Below, piece after piece: positions 27,178-38,600 of a stretch of DNA of 64,000 bases (its first letter is position 1; the number at the start of each line of letters is the position of its first letter). The position numbers and the translations under genes were made by a program. The DNA is from Acidithiobacillus sp. YTS05 (lineage in GTDB: Bacteria > Pseudomonadota > Gammaproteobacteria > Acidithiobacillales > Acidithiobacillaceae): contig NZ_CP094359.1 of the NCBI RefSeq assembly GCF_024396695.1, positions 1,550,001 through 1,614,000 of the forward strand. Reading direction: 5' to 3'. The notes below the pieces were generated by a model. It worked only from the letters and a program-made list of their open reading frames with translations. It was not told where the DNA came from and did no database searches.

Positions 27178-29646
27178 ATGAAAAGAATGTTGATCAATGC
27201 CACCCATGCAGAAGAGCTGCGGGTGGCGCTCGTAGATGGACAGAAACTGCTCGATCTGCATCTGGAACACGCCTTCCGTGAGCAGAAAAAAAGCAATGTA
27301 TACAAAGGGAAAATCACCCGCATCGAGCCCAGCCTCGAGGCCGCTTTTGTCGATTATGGCGCCGAACGGCACGGCTTTCTGCCCCTCAAAGAAATCTCCC
27401 GCGAATATTTTCAAAAACAGGAATCCGGCCGCAAGCGCATCCAGGAACTGGTGCGCGAAGGTCAGGAAGTCATCGTCCAGGTCGACAAAGAGGAGCGCTC
27501 AAACAAGGGCGCGGCATTGACCACCTTCGTCAGCCTGGCGGGCCGTTACCTGGTATTGATGCCCAACAATCCCCGAGCGGGTGGTGTGTCGCGGCGCATC
27601 GAGGGGGACGACCGGGCCCAGATCCGTCAGCACCTGCAAATGCTGGACATTCCGGAAGACATGGGGGTGATTGCCCGCACGGCCGGGATTGGCCAGGATT
27701 TCGAGGCGCTGCAACGCGATCTGGAATATCTCAAGCAGATCTGGCAGGCGATTCTGGCGGCGGCTGCCGAGCAGCCTGCCCCCTTCCTCATCTACCAAGA
27801 AGGCAATGTGGTGGTGCGCGCTCTGCGCGATCACTTTTCCGAGGACATCGGCGAAGTCCTGATCGACGAGGCGTCGGCCTTTGAGGCGGCACAGCAATTC
27901 ATGCGCGGAATGATGCCGCGCATGCTTTCCCGCCTCAAATTCTACGAAAACGATATACCACTTTTCAGCCGTTACCAGATCGAACAGCAGATCGAGTCGG
28001 CCTTCAGCCGCGAGGTACGCCTGGAATCGGGCGGCGCCATTGTCATCGACCACACCGAAGCGCTGGTCGCCATCGACATCAACTCCGGCAAGTCCACCAA
28101 GGGGCAGGATATCGCCGAAACCGCCTTCCAGACCAATCTGGAGGCAGCGGATGAAATCGCCCGGCAGATTCGCCTGCGCGACCTGGGAGGGCTGATCGTC
28201 GTTGATTTCATCGACATGGAATCGCCCAAACATCAGCGCGAGGTCGAAACCCGCATCCGCGAGGCCCTGAAAATCGATCGGGCGCGGGTGCAGGTGGGCC
28301 GTATCTCCCGCTTTGGACTGCTGGAGATGTCACGCCAACGGCTGGGTGCGAGTCTGGACGAAGCCACCTACGAACCTTGCCCACGTTGCCGCGGCACCGG
28401 CCAGATCCGCGGCTGCGAGGGCACCGCCATGCATGTGCTGCGCCTGCTGCACGAAGAAGCCCTCAAGCGCAATTGCAGCGAAGTGGAGTGCCAGGTACCG
28501 ATCGATGTCGCTGTCTATCTGCTCAATGAAAAGCGGCAGGCGATCCTCGAACTCGAGGCACGCAGTGGGGTGCGCCTCAACATTATCCCCAATCCGGCTC
28601 TGGTGACACCGCACTACGAGATCCAGCGCATCAAGGGCGAAGCCAGCCCCGAGCGCCCCGTCGAGAGTCGCGTCAGTGCGGTGCCACAGCGTCCGAGCAA
28701 GGCGACGGCAAACAGCAGTGCGGCAATCACCCCCCTCACCGCGCCACCGCCACCGGACGAGCTGCCACCGCCACGCCTACCGACAGCCAAGGCCAAGCCG
28801 GCCGCCCCTGCACCGCGCGAAGAAGGAATTCTTGCGCGTCTCGTCCGCGCCCTGGTCTCCCGCTACGTACCGATGGATGCCGAAACTTTCGCCGCCTATA
28901 CCGGCGCGGCCGAAAGTACCGACAATGGCGAAAAGGTCGCCAACGATAGCGAGAGCCCGGACGACGGCAGTCGCGCCGGGGGGCGCCGCCGGCGCCGGGG
29001 CGGTCGGCGGGCGCGAGCGCGACGCCAGCACGGCGGCGAGGCCAATGCGGTAGACGACGAACTCGAAGAAGAACCAGAGTCCAGCCCAGTGATCCTGCCC
29101 CCCGCGGAGGGTGGCATGGTCGACGAGGAGCTTCGCTACCCCGGTCTGGTACCCGCAGCCGACGACTGGCACCAGTTACTGGTCCCCGCCAGTGCCGTCG
29201 CGAGCCAAGTACATGGAGAAGCGCCCGCCGAGCGATTGGAAGTAGCCCACGAGGTCGGAGCATTCGATCCTGTACCCAGCAACAATTCGCCATCGGCAGA
29301 ATCCGTTGACGCGGATTCCGAAAATGCGAGTGCCGAATGGGATGTCAATGCCAACGCCGATGATGTTGTCCCGACAGACACGCCTGCGCTAGGCAGTGGA
29401 GATAGCGCCAATAGGGATCTGCCAGAACCACTCTCGGAAGAAGAGACGTCCGCTACGCCGCAGGCAAGCAGTGAGGATGCAGCTCCGGTAACGACTGGGG
29501 ATACGAACCAAATTTCCGATCTGGAGGTTGCGGAACCCGCAGCGCTGGAGGTGGTTGGCGAGGCGGCAGGCGCTACGGAGGATCGGCCAGCGGGCGACGA
29601 AAATGACCTGCTCAAGGGTCAGGGTGATCTTCTCGGAGGCGACTGA
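27178..29646 (+). CDS. rne: Ribonuclease E
   Basis: The main endonuclease of mRNA decay and of rRNA and tRNA processing. The 822-residue protein has the S1 domain ([20 protein letters not shown]), the 5' sensor, the DNase I-like catalytic part ([19 protein letters not shown] with the two metal aspartates) and the zinc link [10 protein letters not shown]. An arginine-rich RNA-binding patch ([16 protein letters not shown]) and a long acidic, disordered C-terminus follow. The C-terminus is shorter than in E. coli, so its degradosome partners cannot be predicted. ATG is preceded by GGAGAAG. The 5' leader is up to 190 nt; RNase E genes commonly autoregulate there. A possible -10 (TACAAT) is at 27088-27093. 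Confidence 0.96.
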   Translation: MKRMLINATHAEELRVALVDGQKLLDLHLEHAFREQKKSNVYKGKITRIEPSLEAAFVDYGAERHGFLPLKEISREYFQKQESGRKRIQELVREGQEVIVQVDKEERSNKGAALTTFVSLAGRYLVLMPNNPRAGGVSRRIEGDDRAQIRQHLQMLDIPEDMGVIARTAGIGQDFEALQRDLEYLKQIWQAILAAAAEQPAPFLIYQEGNVVVRALRDHFSEDIGEVLIDEASAFEAAQQFMRGMMPRMLSRLKFYENDIPLFSRYQIEQQIESAFSREVRLESGGAIVIDHTEALVAIDINSGKSTKGQDIAETAFQTNLEAADEIARQIRLRDLGGLIVVDFIDMESPKHQREVETRIREALKIDRARVQVGRISRFGLLEMSRQRLGASLDEATYEPCPRCRGTGQIRGCEGTAMHVLRLLHEEALKRNCSEVECQVPIDVAVYLLNEKRQAILELEARSGVRLNIIPNPALVTPHYEIQRIKGEASPERPVESRVSAVPQRPSKATANSSAAITPLTAPPPPDELPPPRLPTAKAKPAAPAPREEGILARLVRALVSRYVPMDAETFAAYTGAAESTDNGEKVANDSESPDDGSRAGGRRRRRGGRRARARRQHGGEANAVDDELEEEPESSPVILPPAEGGMVDEELRYPGLVPAADDWHQLLVPASAVASQVHGEAPAERLEVAHEVGAFDPVPSNNSPSAESVDADSENASAEWDVNANADDVVPTDTPALGSGDSANRDLPEPLSEEETSATPQASSEDAAPVTTGDTNQISDLEVAEPAALEVVGEAAGATEDRPAGDENDLLKGQGDLLGGD

Positions 29647-29737
29647 CCCCCCAATGCTATTCACCGGGCAAATGCATTTCACGAAAGCGCTGCCCGGCCG
29701 AGACGGTGACAAACGGCATGGGGGTGTAGGGTCGGCA

Positions 29738-29768
29738 GCAGAACCTTCGCTGTTCAGCTAGGATTTTT
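29738..29768 (+). terminator. Possible rne terminator
   Basis: AGCAGAAC and GTTCAGCT form a stem with one mismatch around CTTCGCT, followed by AGGATTTTT. It overlaps the end of the convergent phosphatase gene. Another 7-bp pairing, CCGGGCA with TGCCCGG, lies upstream at about 29663-29696. Confidence 0.4.
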
Positions 29769-30230
29769 CTGCAATCGGCCCGTCCGCGCAAAAAATTTTT
29801 CCGCGGCTTGCTCAATCTGCGCTCGGCAAGCGCGAAAATCTTCCATCTCCCCCCAGTAGGGATCAGCAACCTCTTCCGGCTCCCGGCCCTCGAGAAAGGG
29901 ATCGAGGAGTAGTCCAAGCCTGGCAGAATGCCCGGCTGGGGCAAGGGACTGGAGCGCGCGCAGGTTCGCGCGGTCCAGGGCCAGTATCCAGTCGAAGCGG
30001 GTAAAGTCGGACTTCTCTACCTGGCGGCCCCGGAGATTTTCGATGGCGATACCGACCTCGGCGCTGGCCCGTTGCGCGCGTCGGTCCGGTGCCTCACCGA
30101 CGTGGTAATCCGCTGTCCCCGCCGAGTCGATCTGCCAATCCAGGCCGCGCTGCTCTGCGAGCTGACGAAAGACTCCCTCCGCCATCGGCGAGCGGCAGAT
30201 ATTTCCCAAACATACCAACAGGATCTTCAT
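29754..30230 (-). CDS. Low-molecular-weight protein tyrosine phosphatase
   Basis: A 158-residue cytosolic phosphatase. The P-loop CLGNICRS (Cys7-x5-Arg13) is at the N-terminus and the general acid Asp123 is in VADPYWG; both match the LMW-PTP family (YfkJ, Wzb, PtpA). Wzb types control exopolysaccharide kinases, but no such kinase is here, so the target is open. It starts 4 nt after the cysS stop with GAGG overlapping that stop, so it is co-transcribed with gltX-cysS. It is convergent with rne. Confidence 0.9.
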   Translation of the reverse strand: MKILLVCLGNICRSPMAEGVFRQLAEQRGLDWQIDSAGTADYHVGEAPDRRAQRASAEVGIAIENLRGRQVEKSDFTRFDWILALDRANLRALQSLAPAGHSARLGLLLDPFLEGREPEEVADPYWGEMEDFRACRAQIEQAAEKFFARTGRLQKNPS

Positions 30231-30234
30231 GTCC

Positions 30235-31626
30235 TCAACGCCGCCGCCAGGTACTGCCACTCGCGCTGTCCTCGATGACGATCCCCGCCGCTTCCAGATC
30301 TGCACGGATGGCATCGGCATGGGCGAAATTGCGCTGTACCCGCGCAGTCTGCCGCTCCGCGAGTTTGGCCTCGATCCAGTCGGCGTCTTCGTCCTCGCCC
30401 TGAAAGAAGCGCTCGGGATCCTGCTGCAGGAGGCCGAGAATTCCGCCGAGATGACGCAGGAGCGTACCCAGGGGCGATGCCAGTTCGCTGCCCTGCTCGC
30501 GCAGCCGGTTGATTTCCCGCGCCAACTCGAAAAGTACGGCCAGGGCCCCAGGCGTATTGGCATCATCGGCCAACGCAGCGACGAATCGCGCCTCCCAATC
30601 TGCACCGAGCTCCGGCACCAGCTCGTGGGGGGGCAATCCCCGCAGCGTCGTATACAGTCGTACAAGGGAATTTTGTGCCGCGGCCAAGGCATCGTCACTA
30701 TACTGCAGTGGACTACGGTAATGGCTGCTGAGAATAAAAAAGCGCAGGGCTTCGCCGCCATAGATGGGGATCAGATCGCGTACCGTCACGAAATTTCCCA
30801 ATGATTTCGACATCTTTTCGTCGCGCACGCGAATATGCCCGTTGTGCAGCCAGTAGTGCGCGAAGGCACAGCCGGCACCCTGCGACTGCGCGATCTCGTT
30901 TTCGTGATGCGGAAACTGCAGATCGAGGCCACCCCCATGAATGTCGAAGGCACAGCCCAAGGCCTCGGTTGACATCGCGGAACATTCGATATGCCAGCCT
31001 GGGCGCCCTTCCCCCCACGGCGATGCCCAGGCCGGCTCGCCGGGTTTGGCTGCCTTCCACAACGCAAAGTCCAAAGGATCCCGCTTCCGTTCATCCGGCT
31101 CGATGCGGGCACCTACCTGCAGTTCGTCGAGGCTGCGCCCGGAGAGTTTGCCATACCCGGGAAAGCTGCGTACCGCGTAATAGACGTCGCCATTCTCGGC
31201 AACATAAGCGTGGCCCTTGTCGATGAGGGTGGCAATCAGGGCCTGCATGCCCGGGATATGCTGCGTGGCACGTGGTTCAAGATCCGGTGGCAGGCACCCC
31301 AGTGCCGCCTCATCTTCGTGCATCGCCACGATGAACCGCTCGGTGAGCGCCGTGATTGGCTCCTGCCGCTCTGCTGCCCGGTGGATGATCTTGTCGTCGA
31401 CATCCGTAATGTTGCGCACATAGCGAGTTTCCAGGCCCCAGTAGCGGAGAATGCGTGACCAGGTATCGAAGGTGACCATGGCGCGGGCATGACCCAAGTG
31501 ACAATAATCGTAGACGGTCATCCCACAGACGTAGAGGCTCGCCGTGCCAGACTGCAAGGGCGTGAAAACAACCTTTTCTCGCTGCAGACTGTCGTGGAGG
31601 TGTAGAACAGGGAGTGCTTTGGGCAT
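30235..31626 (-). CDS. cysS: Cysteinyl-tRNA synthetase
   Basis: CysS charges tRNA-Cys. The 463-residue class I synthetase has the HIGH-like motif CHLGHAR, the KMSKS loop [10 protein letters not shown], and zinc ligands including Cys in [19 protein letters not shown] and HHENE. Length is normal. It lies 23 nt after gltX and just before the LMW phosphatase on the same strand. The gltX-cysS pairing recurs in bacteria. Confidence 0.97.
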   Translation of the reverse strand: MPKALPVLHLHDSLQREKVVFTPLQSGTASLYVCGMTVYDYCHLGHARAMVTFDTWSRILRYWGLETRYVRNITDVDDKIIHRAAERQEPITALTERFIVAMHEDEAALGCLPPDLEPRATQHIPGMQALIATLIDKGHAYVAENGDVYYAVRSFPGYGKLSGRSLDELQVGARIEPDERKRDPLDFALWKAAKPGEPAWASPWGEGRPGWHIECSAMSTEALGCAFDIHGGGLDLQFPHHENEIAQSQGAGCAFAHYWLHNGHIRVRDEKMSKSLGNFVTVRDLIPIYGGEALRFFILSSHYRSPLQYSDDALAAAQNSLVRLYTTLRGLPPHELVPELGADWEARFVAALADDANTPGALAVLFELAREINRLREQGSELASPLGTLLRHLGGILGLLQQDPERFFQGEDEDADWIEAKLAERQTARVQRNFAHADAIRADLEAAGIVIEDSASGSTWRRR

Positions 31627-31649
31627 GACGTTCTCGAATCCGTTTGCGT

Positions 31650-33044
31650 TCAGGAGAAAATAGGTGCCAGGCGACGCAGCACTTCCTCGGGGGGGATGAA
31701 GGACAATAGCTGTGCCAGCTCTGGGCCTTGCTCCCGGCCGGTGAGGGCCAGACGCAGGGGATGGAACAGGGCACGTCCCTTGCGTCCACTCTGTTGAGCG
31801 AGCTGACGGGTCCAGGCACGGAAGTCATCGGGCTGCTCCTTATAGCACGTCTGCGCCTGTTGCCAGAATTCTGCACCGTTTTCCGCCAGTTCTGCCCGCA
31901 CCTTCTCGCTGCGCCCAAGCGGGTGAAAACAGGCTTCTGCCCAGGCGACGGCATCCGCAGGCAAAAGCATATTACCACGGATGGCAGCGACAAAGCCGCT
32001 GATCTGCGCATCCGGGACCAGAGTCAGGTGTGGGCGCAGCCAGGCGACGAGCTCGTCGAGCCCTAGGTGCTGCAACGCCTGTTCCTGCCAATACTGCAGT
32101 TGCTCCCGATCGAAATGGGCCGGTGCGCGGCCGATGCGCGCCAGAGAAAACTCCGCAATCAGCTCCGCATCGCTGCGCCAGTGGGTGGCGGGGTAGTGGT
32201 GACCAAGCTGACCGAGATAATTGCGCAGGGCCGCAGGCAGATAACCCGCGCTGCGCAGCTCGCGCAGGCTGGCCGCGCCATTGCGCTTCGACAGGGGTTG
32301 GCCATCACTACCCTGCAGCAGCGGCAGATGTCCATATTGTGGTACCGGCAGCCCGAGTGCCTGCAGGATCAGAATCTGCCGCGGCGTGTTACTGAGATGA
32401 TCCTCGCCGCGCAACACCAGATTCACTCCCATCAGGGCATCATCGACGGCGTTGGCAAAGAAAAAGGACGGACTGCCATCACTGCGCCGTAGAACAAAAT
32501 CGCCCAGGTCCGCCAAGTCATAGCTTCGCTCTCCCCAGACGAGGTCATCCACGGACAGAGTGCCCGAGCACGGCACGGCGAAACGCAGCGTAGCTTCCTC
32601 CCCCCCTTCCAGACGCCGCGCTACCTCCGCAGCGGAAAGCGCCCGACAGCGACCTGAGTAGCGCGGCGCCTTTCCTGCCGCACGCTGCGCATCCCGCTCG
32701 GCACTCAGCTCGTCCGCCGTGCAGAAACAGGGATAGGCGTGCCCAGTATCGACAAGTCTCTGCAGCAGATCGTCGTACACTGGTAAGCGCTCCATCTGCG
32801 CATACGGTCCATGCGGGCCGCCGCAGTCTGGACCCTCGTCCCAGCCCAGCCCCAACCAACGGAGATCCTCGAGCAGGACTCTGGCCAGTTCGGCCGGAGA
32901 GCGGGCCTGATCGGTATCTTCCATGCGGACAATGAAGCGGCCGCCACTCTGACGTGCCGCCCAGAAGGCAAACAACGCGGTGCGGGCATTGCCCAGGTGA
33001 ATGTGACCCGTGGGACTCGGTGCGAAGCGACTCGTAAAAATCAT
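31650..33044 (-). CDS. gltX: Glutamyl-tRNA synthetase
   Basis: A 464-residue class I synthetase with the start [19 protein letters not shown] and the KMSKS-equivalent PLSKRNG. The ATG at 33044 is preferred; a TTG at 33065 would add seven residues. The ribosome site is weak. Acidithiobacillus ferrooxidans is known to have two GluRS enzymes, one charging tRNA-Glu and one mischarging tRNA-Gln for the amidotransferase route. This sequence alone does not tell which one it is. An unusual perfect hairpin (33067-33090) sits between it and the divergent PBP gene. Confidence 0.94.
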   Translation of the reverse strand: MIFTSRFAPSPTGHIHLGNARTALFAFWAARQSGGRFIVRMEDTDQARSPAELARVLLEDLRWLGLGWDEGPDCGGPHGPYAQMERLPVYDDLLQRLVDTGHAYPCFCTADELSAERDAQRAAGKAPRYSGRCRALSAAEVARRLEGGEEATLRFAVPCSGTLSVDDLVWGERSYDLADLGDFVLRRSDGSPSFFFANAVDDALMGVNLVLRGEDHLSNTPRQILILQALGLPVPQYGHLPLLQGSDGQPLSKRNGAASLRELRSAGYLPAALRNYLGQLGHHYPATHWRSDAELIAEFSLARIGRAPAHFDREQLQYWQEQALQHLGLDELVAWLRPHLTLVPDAQISGFVAAIRGNMLLPADAVAWAEACFHPLGRSEKVRAELAENGAEFWQQAQTCYKEQPDDFRAWTRQLAQQSGRKGRALFHPLRLALTGREQGPELAQLLSFIPPEEVLRRLAPIFS

Positions 33045-33066
33045 CGTGATATCATAGAAGGCCAAA

Positions 33067-33090
33067 GGCCCTGTCGCAATCGACAGGGCC
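33067..33090. repeat. Perfect 10-bp inverted repeat between gltX and the PBP gene
   Basis: GGCCCTGTCG, CAAT, CGACAGGGCC. It has no T-tract on either side, so it is not an ordinary terminator. It lies in the 73-nt gap between divergent genes, 23 nt from the gltX ATG and 27 nt from the PBP ATG. It is therefore within the 5' leader or promoter of both, and may be an operator or an mRNA leader hairpin. Confidence 0.6.
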
Positions 33091-33117
33091 TGTCAGCAAG
33101 GAAAATAGGGAAGGTAC

Positions 33118-35604
33118 ATGGGCAAAGGAAATTCTTCTGGGGCGAGCAAGACTGCGCCACGCAGAAAACGTCACGTGGGTCGCTGGGTATTTCTGATCGT
33201 GCTGTTGATTTTCGCCAACCTCTTCATCGGTGCGGCTATTTTTACCTACCGGATCTGGGCAACTTTACCGCCCGTGCACGAGCTGAAGGAATGGCATCCA
33301 GATGAGCCACTGCGTATCTATGCCGCCAATGGCAGCCTGTTGCAGGTGGTCGGCCCACAGATGCGCTATGCCCTGCCCCTGAGCCAGATCCCCACAAAAC
33401 TGCAGGACGCCTTCATTGCCGCCGAAAACTCCCACTTCTACAGCAGCAATCCACTCTACTACCCAGTCAGCCTACCCGGGATCCTGCGCGCCGCCTTTGT
33501 CGATCTGACACATATGGCGCCGGTGCAAGGGGCCAGCACCATTCCCGAGCAGGTCGCCCGCAATTTTTATCTGACCCCGCAAAAGACCATCACCCGCAAG
33601 GTTGCGGAGATTCTGCTTGCCTACAAGCTGGCGCAGCACTTCACCCATGCCCAGATCCTCGAACTATACCTGAATAAAATCTACCTCGGTCAGGGCGCCT
33701 ATGGGGTGGAGGCAGCAGCCGAGACCTATTTTGGCAAGCGCATCGATCAGCTCACCCTGGGCGAGATGGCAACCATTGCCGGACTGCCGCCCGCACCTTC
33801 CTACCTGAACCCGGTGGTCAATCCCAAACTGGCCAGCAAGCGTCGCGATTATGTGTTGCGTCGCATGCATGCGCGCGGCTATATCACTCGCGCGGAGATG
33901 GATGCCGCCGAGCAGGAACCCATTTTATCTCGCTACCATGAGTCGGCCTCCAATACTGCGCCGTATGTGACGGACTGGATCGCCAACTGGCTCAGCCAGG
34001 AGTTCGGCACAGATTTCACCTATCGTTCGGGGCTCAAGGTCTACACCAGTATCGATCCGCAAGATCAGCAGGCAGCCAACCGGGCGTTGGAAATCGGCCT
34101 GGAAAATTACGACATGGGCCTCACCAGTCTGGATCCGAAAACCTTTCGCGGTCCCATCACTCGCCTGCACGGCGCAGACTACCAGGCGGCCTTGGCCGGC
34201 AAGCGCCCAGAGGCGCTTCCCCCGCACGATCCCGCCAATCTGAAATGGGCTGTGGTCATCGCCAGCTCGGCCAAAAGCGCGGAGCTGTCTCTAGAGGGCA
34301 AAAAAACCATTACTCTCACCCTGCGTGACGTCGCCTGGGCACGCTCCCGCCCGGGCGGGCCAAAGCCGCGAGCGGTGGATGCGGTCCTGCAGCATGGGGA
34401 CCTGGTCTGGGTGAGACCCTACGTAACGGCGGTAACCGCCGGTGCCGGACAGGAATGGGGTGCGAACGTTTGGTCCTCCGCTGGCCCAGATGCGGGATGG
34501 CAATTGACCCAGATTCCCAAGGTACAGGGCGCCATCGTCAGCCTCGATAGCCATACCGGGGCGATCCTCGCCATGAGTGGCGGCTTCAGTTACGAGCTGA
34601 GTCATTTCAACCGCGCGGTGTTTGCCTATCGGCAACCGGGTTCTGGCTTCAAGCCCTTCGTCTATGCCGCTGCCATGGACGCACCGGCGCTGCTCGCCTC
34701 CGGCAACAGTAGCTACATGACGCCGCAGACCTTGATCCCGGATACCCCACTATCCATTACCCTGCCCTCCGGCCAGGTCTATAGCCCAACCAACTACAGC
34801 AATCAATTCTCCAATACCCCGATTCCGGTATGGTCAAACCTCGCATACTCGCACAATGTTCCGAGCGTGCGGATTCTGATGGACGTTGGCATCCCTTACG
34901 CGGTGCAGTACGTGCAGCGTTTTGGCTTTCCCGCAAAACAGATTCCGTCGGTACCCTCGATGGTGCTGGGATCTGGGGATTTCGCTCCGATTCAGATGGC
35001 GCGCGGCTACGCGGTGTTCTCCAATGGCGGGTACCTGGTCAAGCCCTATCTGATCCGCAAAATCGTCAAGAGTAACGGTACTCAGGTATCGTTACTCGGT
35101 TGCCCAATGGGCTACGAAGCGCCACCGAGCGAGCCAGCGATCCCGACCGGCGTTGCCTACCTGATGACCGAAATGATGCAACAGGTGATCAAGATCGGTA
35201 CTGGCGTTGCCGCCCAAAGCCTGGGACGCCACGATATCGCCGGCAAAACGGGTACGACCAACAACGAAAACAATGCCTGGTTCAACGGCTTCAGCCCGCA
35301 GATTACCACCAGTGTCTGGGTGGGCTATGACGATAACCACAGCATGGGACGCTGGGCCGCCGGGGCGCGGGAGGCATTGCCGATCTGGATTCACTACATG
35401 AAGACGGCGCTCAGCAAAACTCCGGATCTGCCTTTTCCCCGGCCAAGCACGGTTTCCGGTGCAACAGAAAGCTTCGCCAGCCCCATTGGCGTATCTGACT
35501 ACCTGACGGGATACCCACCGGTGGCCAGCGTCACTTCCGCGACGGCGAGCACCAACAGTAGTGAGAGCAGCAAGCTGATTGAAACGATTAAAAACCTGTT
35601 CTAA
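33118..35604 (+). CDS. Bifunctional class A penicillin-binding protein (PBP1a type)
   Basis: An 828-residue inner membrane enzyme that polymerises and cross-links peptidoglycan. A basic N-terminus and one helix (GRWVFLIVLLIFANLFIGAA) anchor it. The glycosyltransferase 51 domain shows AAENSHFYS, GASTIPEQVARNF and ELYLNKIYLGQGAYG. The transpeptidase domain shows SxxK (GSGFKPF), SxN (SHN) and KTG (AGKTGTTNN). The usual EDxxFxxH and GGSTITQQ read AENSHFYS and GASTIPEQ here, a noticeable divergence in the donor site. The C-terminus is Ser/Thr-rich. GGGAAGG precedes the ATG. Confidence 0.92.
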   Translation: MGKGNSSGASKTAPRRKRHVGRWVFLIVLLIFANLFIGAAIFTYRIWATLPPVHELKEWHPDEPLRIYAANGSLLQVVGPQMRYALPLSQIPTKLQDAFIAAENSHFYSSNPLYYPVSLPGILRAAFVDLTHMAPVQGASTIPEQVARNFYLTPQKTITRKVAEILLAYKLAQHFTHAQILELYLNKIYLGQGAYGVEAAAETYFGKRIDQLTLGEMATIAGLPPAPSYLNPVVNPKLASKRRDYVLRRMHARGYITRAEMDAAEQEPILSRYHESASNTAPYVTDWIANWLSQEFGTDFTYRSGLKVYTSIDPQDQQAANRALEIGLENYDMGLTSLDPKTFRGPITRLHGADYQAALAGKRPEALPPHDPANLKWAVVIASSAKSAELSLEGKKTITLTLRDVAWARSRPGGPKPRAVDAVLQHGDLVWVRPYVTAVTAGAGQEWGANVWSSAGPDAGWQLTQIPKVQGAIVSLDSHTGAILAMSGGFSYELSHFNRAVFAYRQPGSGFKPFVYAAAMDAPALLASGNSSYMTPQTLIPDTPLSITLPSGQVYSPTNYSNQFSNTPIPVWSNLAYSHNVPSVRILMDVGIPYAVQYVQRFGFPAKQIPSVPSMVLGSGDFAPIQMARGYAVFSNGGYLVKPYLIRKIVKSNGTQVSLLGCPMGYEAPPSEPAIPTGVAYLMTEMMQQVIKIGTGVAAQSLGRHDIAGKTGTTNNENNAWFNGFSPQITTSVWVGYDDNHSMGRWAAGAREALPIWIHYMKTALSKTPDLPFPRPSTVSGATESFASPIGVSDYLTGYPPVASVTSATASTNSSESSKLIETIKNLF

Positions 35605-35611
35605 GAGACGG

Positions 35612-35648
35612 CCTGCCGCAGCGATTCATCAGGATACGCTGCGGTAGG
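35612..35648. terminator. Long hairpin between the convergent PBP and purL genes
   Basis: CCTGCCGCAGCG pairs with CGCTGCGGTAGG (12 bp, one wobble) around a 13-nt loop. It covers the last codons of purL and the 3' UTR of the PBP gene. There is no T-tract, so it may act mainly as a 3' end stabiliser or a Rho-assisted terminator for both strands. Confidence 0.45.
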
Positions 35649-38600
35649 CGTTGCGGAAAATCTCCAGCCAGGGGGTGTCGGCCTGCCAATCGGCGGGGTG
35701 CCAGCTCATTTGCACCGTTCGCACCACCCGTTCCGGGTGCGGCATGAGGATGCTTGCCCGTCCGGTGCTGGAACACAAGCCAGTAATTCCCTGCGGCGAT
35801 CCATTGGGATTGACCGGATAGCGGGTAGCCACCTGCCCGTTGGCATCGATGTAGCGCATCGTCACCGGCGCCTGAGAGACCTGCTCTGGGTCGTGGAATA
35901 TCGCTCGCCCCTCCCCGTGCGCCACGACGATTGGCGCTTGCAGACCCGCCAGTCCCGCAAAGAGGGGTGAGGGAGAAGCCAACACTTCCACCATGGCCAG
36001 ACGCGCCTCGAACTGCTCCGAACGATTGCGCCGAAAGCTTGGCCAATATTCCGTTCCGGGAATCAACTCGCGCAACTCTGCCAGCATCTGGCAGCCATTG
36101 CAGACCCCTAGCGCCAAGCGGGTCGAGTCGGCAAAGTAGCCGGCAAACTGCAAGCGCAGAGCTTCGTGGTAGAGGATCGACTTGGCCCAGCCGGCACCGG
36201 CCCCCAATACGTCACCATAGGAAAAGCCGCCGCAGGCGGCAAATACCGGATAATTGCGGATATCGTCACGACCGGCCAGCAAATCGCTCATGTGGACGTC
36301 GACGGCGGTGAAGCCGCTGCGCGCAAAGGCCGCGGCCATCTCCACCTGGCCGTTGACCCCCTCCTCGCGCAGAATCGCCACGCGCGGCTTTGCCGCGCCG
36401 ATCTCTGGCGTGGGAAAGCTGGGACGCTGATCCTCCCGCCAATTACTGAACAGACTGGGACGCAGGGCCGTGCCATGCGCATAGGCCTCGCCTGCGCAAT
36501 CGGGATCATCACGCAAGGACTGCAGGCGATTACTGGTTTCCGCCCAGGCTGCCAGCAATTCGCTACCCGCCTCATCCAGCAAGGCTGCGCCATCCTGCAG
36601 GATACGCAACCGCCAATCCACCGTCACTGGCCCAAGGCAATGCAAGCGGGATTCCAGCCCTGCCGCAGCAACCAGACTCTGCAGCACCTTCGCGTCCGCA
36701 CGACGGATCTGGAGCAAAAAGCCGGGCTCTTCGGCAAAGAGAAAGCCCATGCACTCCACATCTACAGGGATGACGATATCTACGCCACGCCGGCCAGCGA
36801 AGGACATTTCACAGACACTGGCCCAGAGGCCACCATCGGAACGGTCGTGATACGCCAGAACGACACCTTCCTGTCGCAACTTGCGCAGCAACGCAAAGGC
36901 CGCCCGCAACAGCAAGGGCGCATCGAGATCGGCAGATTCCGCACCCAGTTGTCCCAAAATCTGCGCCAGAATGGACGCCCCCAGTCGACCACGTCCGAGG
37001 TCCAGCAGCCAGAGCTCTGTGTCTGCGAGATCCTGCAACTGTGGGGTCCAGGTGGCGGCAACATTCGCCACCGGCGCAACCGCTGTAATGATCAGACTCA
37101 GTGGCCCGGTCACCGATTTCTGGACATCGCCCTCCTGCCAGACCGTCTGCATCGATAGGGAATCTTTGCCAACGGGAATGCTCAACTCCAGTGCCGAGCA
37201 GAGTTCTTCCGCCACACTGCGCACGGTTTCGAACAAACGCGCGTCTTCACCGGCGACATTGACCGCCGCCATCCAGTTGGCGGAGAGCTTGATCTGCCCC
37301 AATTCCTGCACATCAGCGGCAAAGAGATTCGTCAACGCTTCCGCCAGGGCCAGACGACCGCTTGCCGGCGCATCGAGCACCGCCACCGGCCCGCGTTCAC
37401 CCAAGGCCATCGCCTCACCGTGAAATTGCCAAAAGTCGGCGGCAGAGACGGCGCAATCGGCTACCGGTACCTGCCAGGGACCGACCATCTGATCGCGGGC
37501 GATCAGGCCACCGACACTGCGATCGCCAATGGTGACGAGAAATTCCTTACTGGCAACCGAGGGGTGGCGAAGCACGGCGTAGGCAAGATCACGCAGATCC
37601 TTGTCCGGGATCTGGAGAGCTTGCGTGCGCATGGGCACGCTATGTGCGTCCCGCAGCATGCGCGGCGGGCAACCCAGCAGGGCGTCGAGGGACATCTCCA
37701 CAGGCAAATCCCGGAATAGCTCATCTTCCACCCGCAGATAGTCACCCTCTTCCGCTGTACCGAGCACGGCGACCGGGCAGCGCTCCCGCTGGCAGAGGGC
37801 GAGGAACTCCGCCAAGCGATCGGCGGCCACCGCCAAAACGTAGCGCTCCTGCGCCTCGTTGCACCAGATCTCCATGGGCGACATCGCCGCGTCGTCATTG
37901 GGCACGGCGCGCAGTTGCAAGGTGCCTCCCCGCCCACCATCGTGCAGAAGTTCGGGCAAGGCATTGGACAGGCCGCCAGCGCCAACATCATGAATGGAAA
38001 GAATGGGCGATTCCTCTCCCAGGGCAATACAACGCTCGATCACCTCCTGGGCGCGCCGTTGCATCTCCGGGTTGCCACGCTGTACCGAGGCAAAATCCAG
38101 GTTCTCTTCCCCCTTGCCACTCGCCACACTGGAAGCCGCGCCGCCCCCCAGGCCAATGAGCATGGCAGGGCCGCCAAGCACCAGAACCTTGGCCCCGACG
38201 GGCAAGGGCAGTTTCTGAATCAAAGTCGGCCGAATTTGACCGATGCCACCCGCGAGCATGATGGGCTTGTGATAGCCCCAGTGGCGTCCGCCTTGCTCGC
38301 CTTCAAAAACGCGAAAATAGCCAGCCACACTGGCACGCCCGAACTCATTATTGAAGGCCGCCGCGCCGATCGGCCCTTCGAGCATGATTTCCAGGGCAGA
38401 ACGGATGCGCTGGGGACGCCCGTAAAACTCTTGTTCCCAAGCCTGCTCGTAGCCGGGGATACGCAGTTGCGATACGGAAAAGCCACAGAGCCCCATCTTT
38501 GCCTTACCACCGCGGCCCGTCGCGCCCTCGTCCCGGATTTCTCCACCACTACCCGTCGCCGCACCGGGAAAGGGAGAGATGGCGGTTGGATGATTATGGG

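Noticed and set aside
29664..29725. A 20-codon minus-strand frame (MPFVTVSAGQRFREMHLPGE) between rne and the phosphatase
   Set aside because: No ribosome site; it coincides with inverted repeats at the rne 3' end, and a short open frame is likely by chance.
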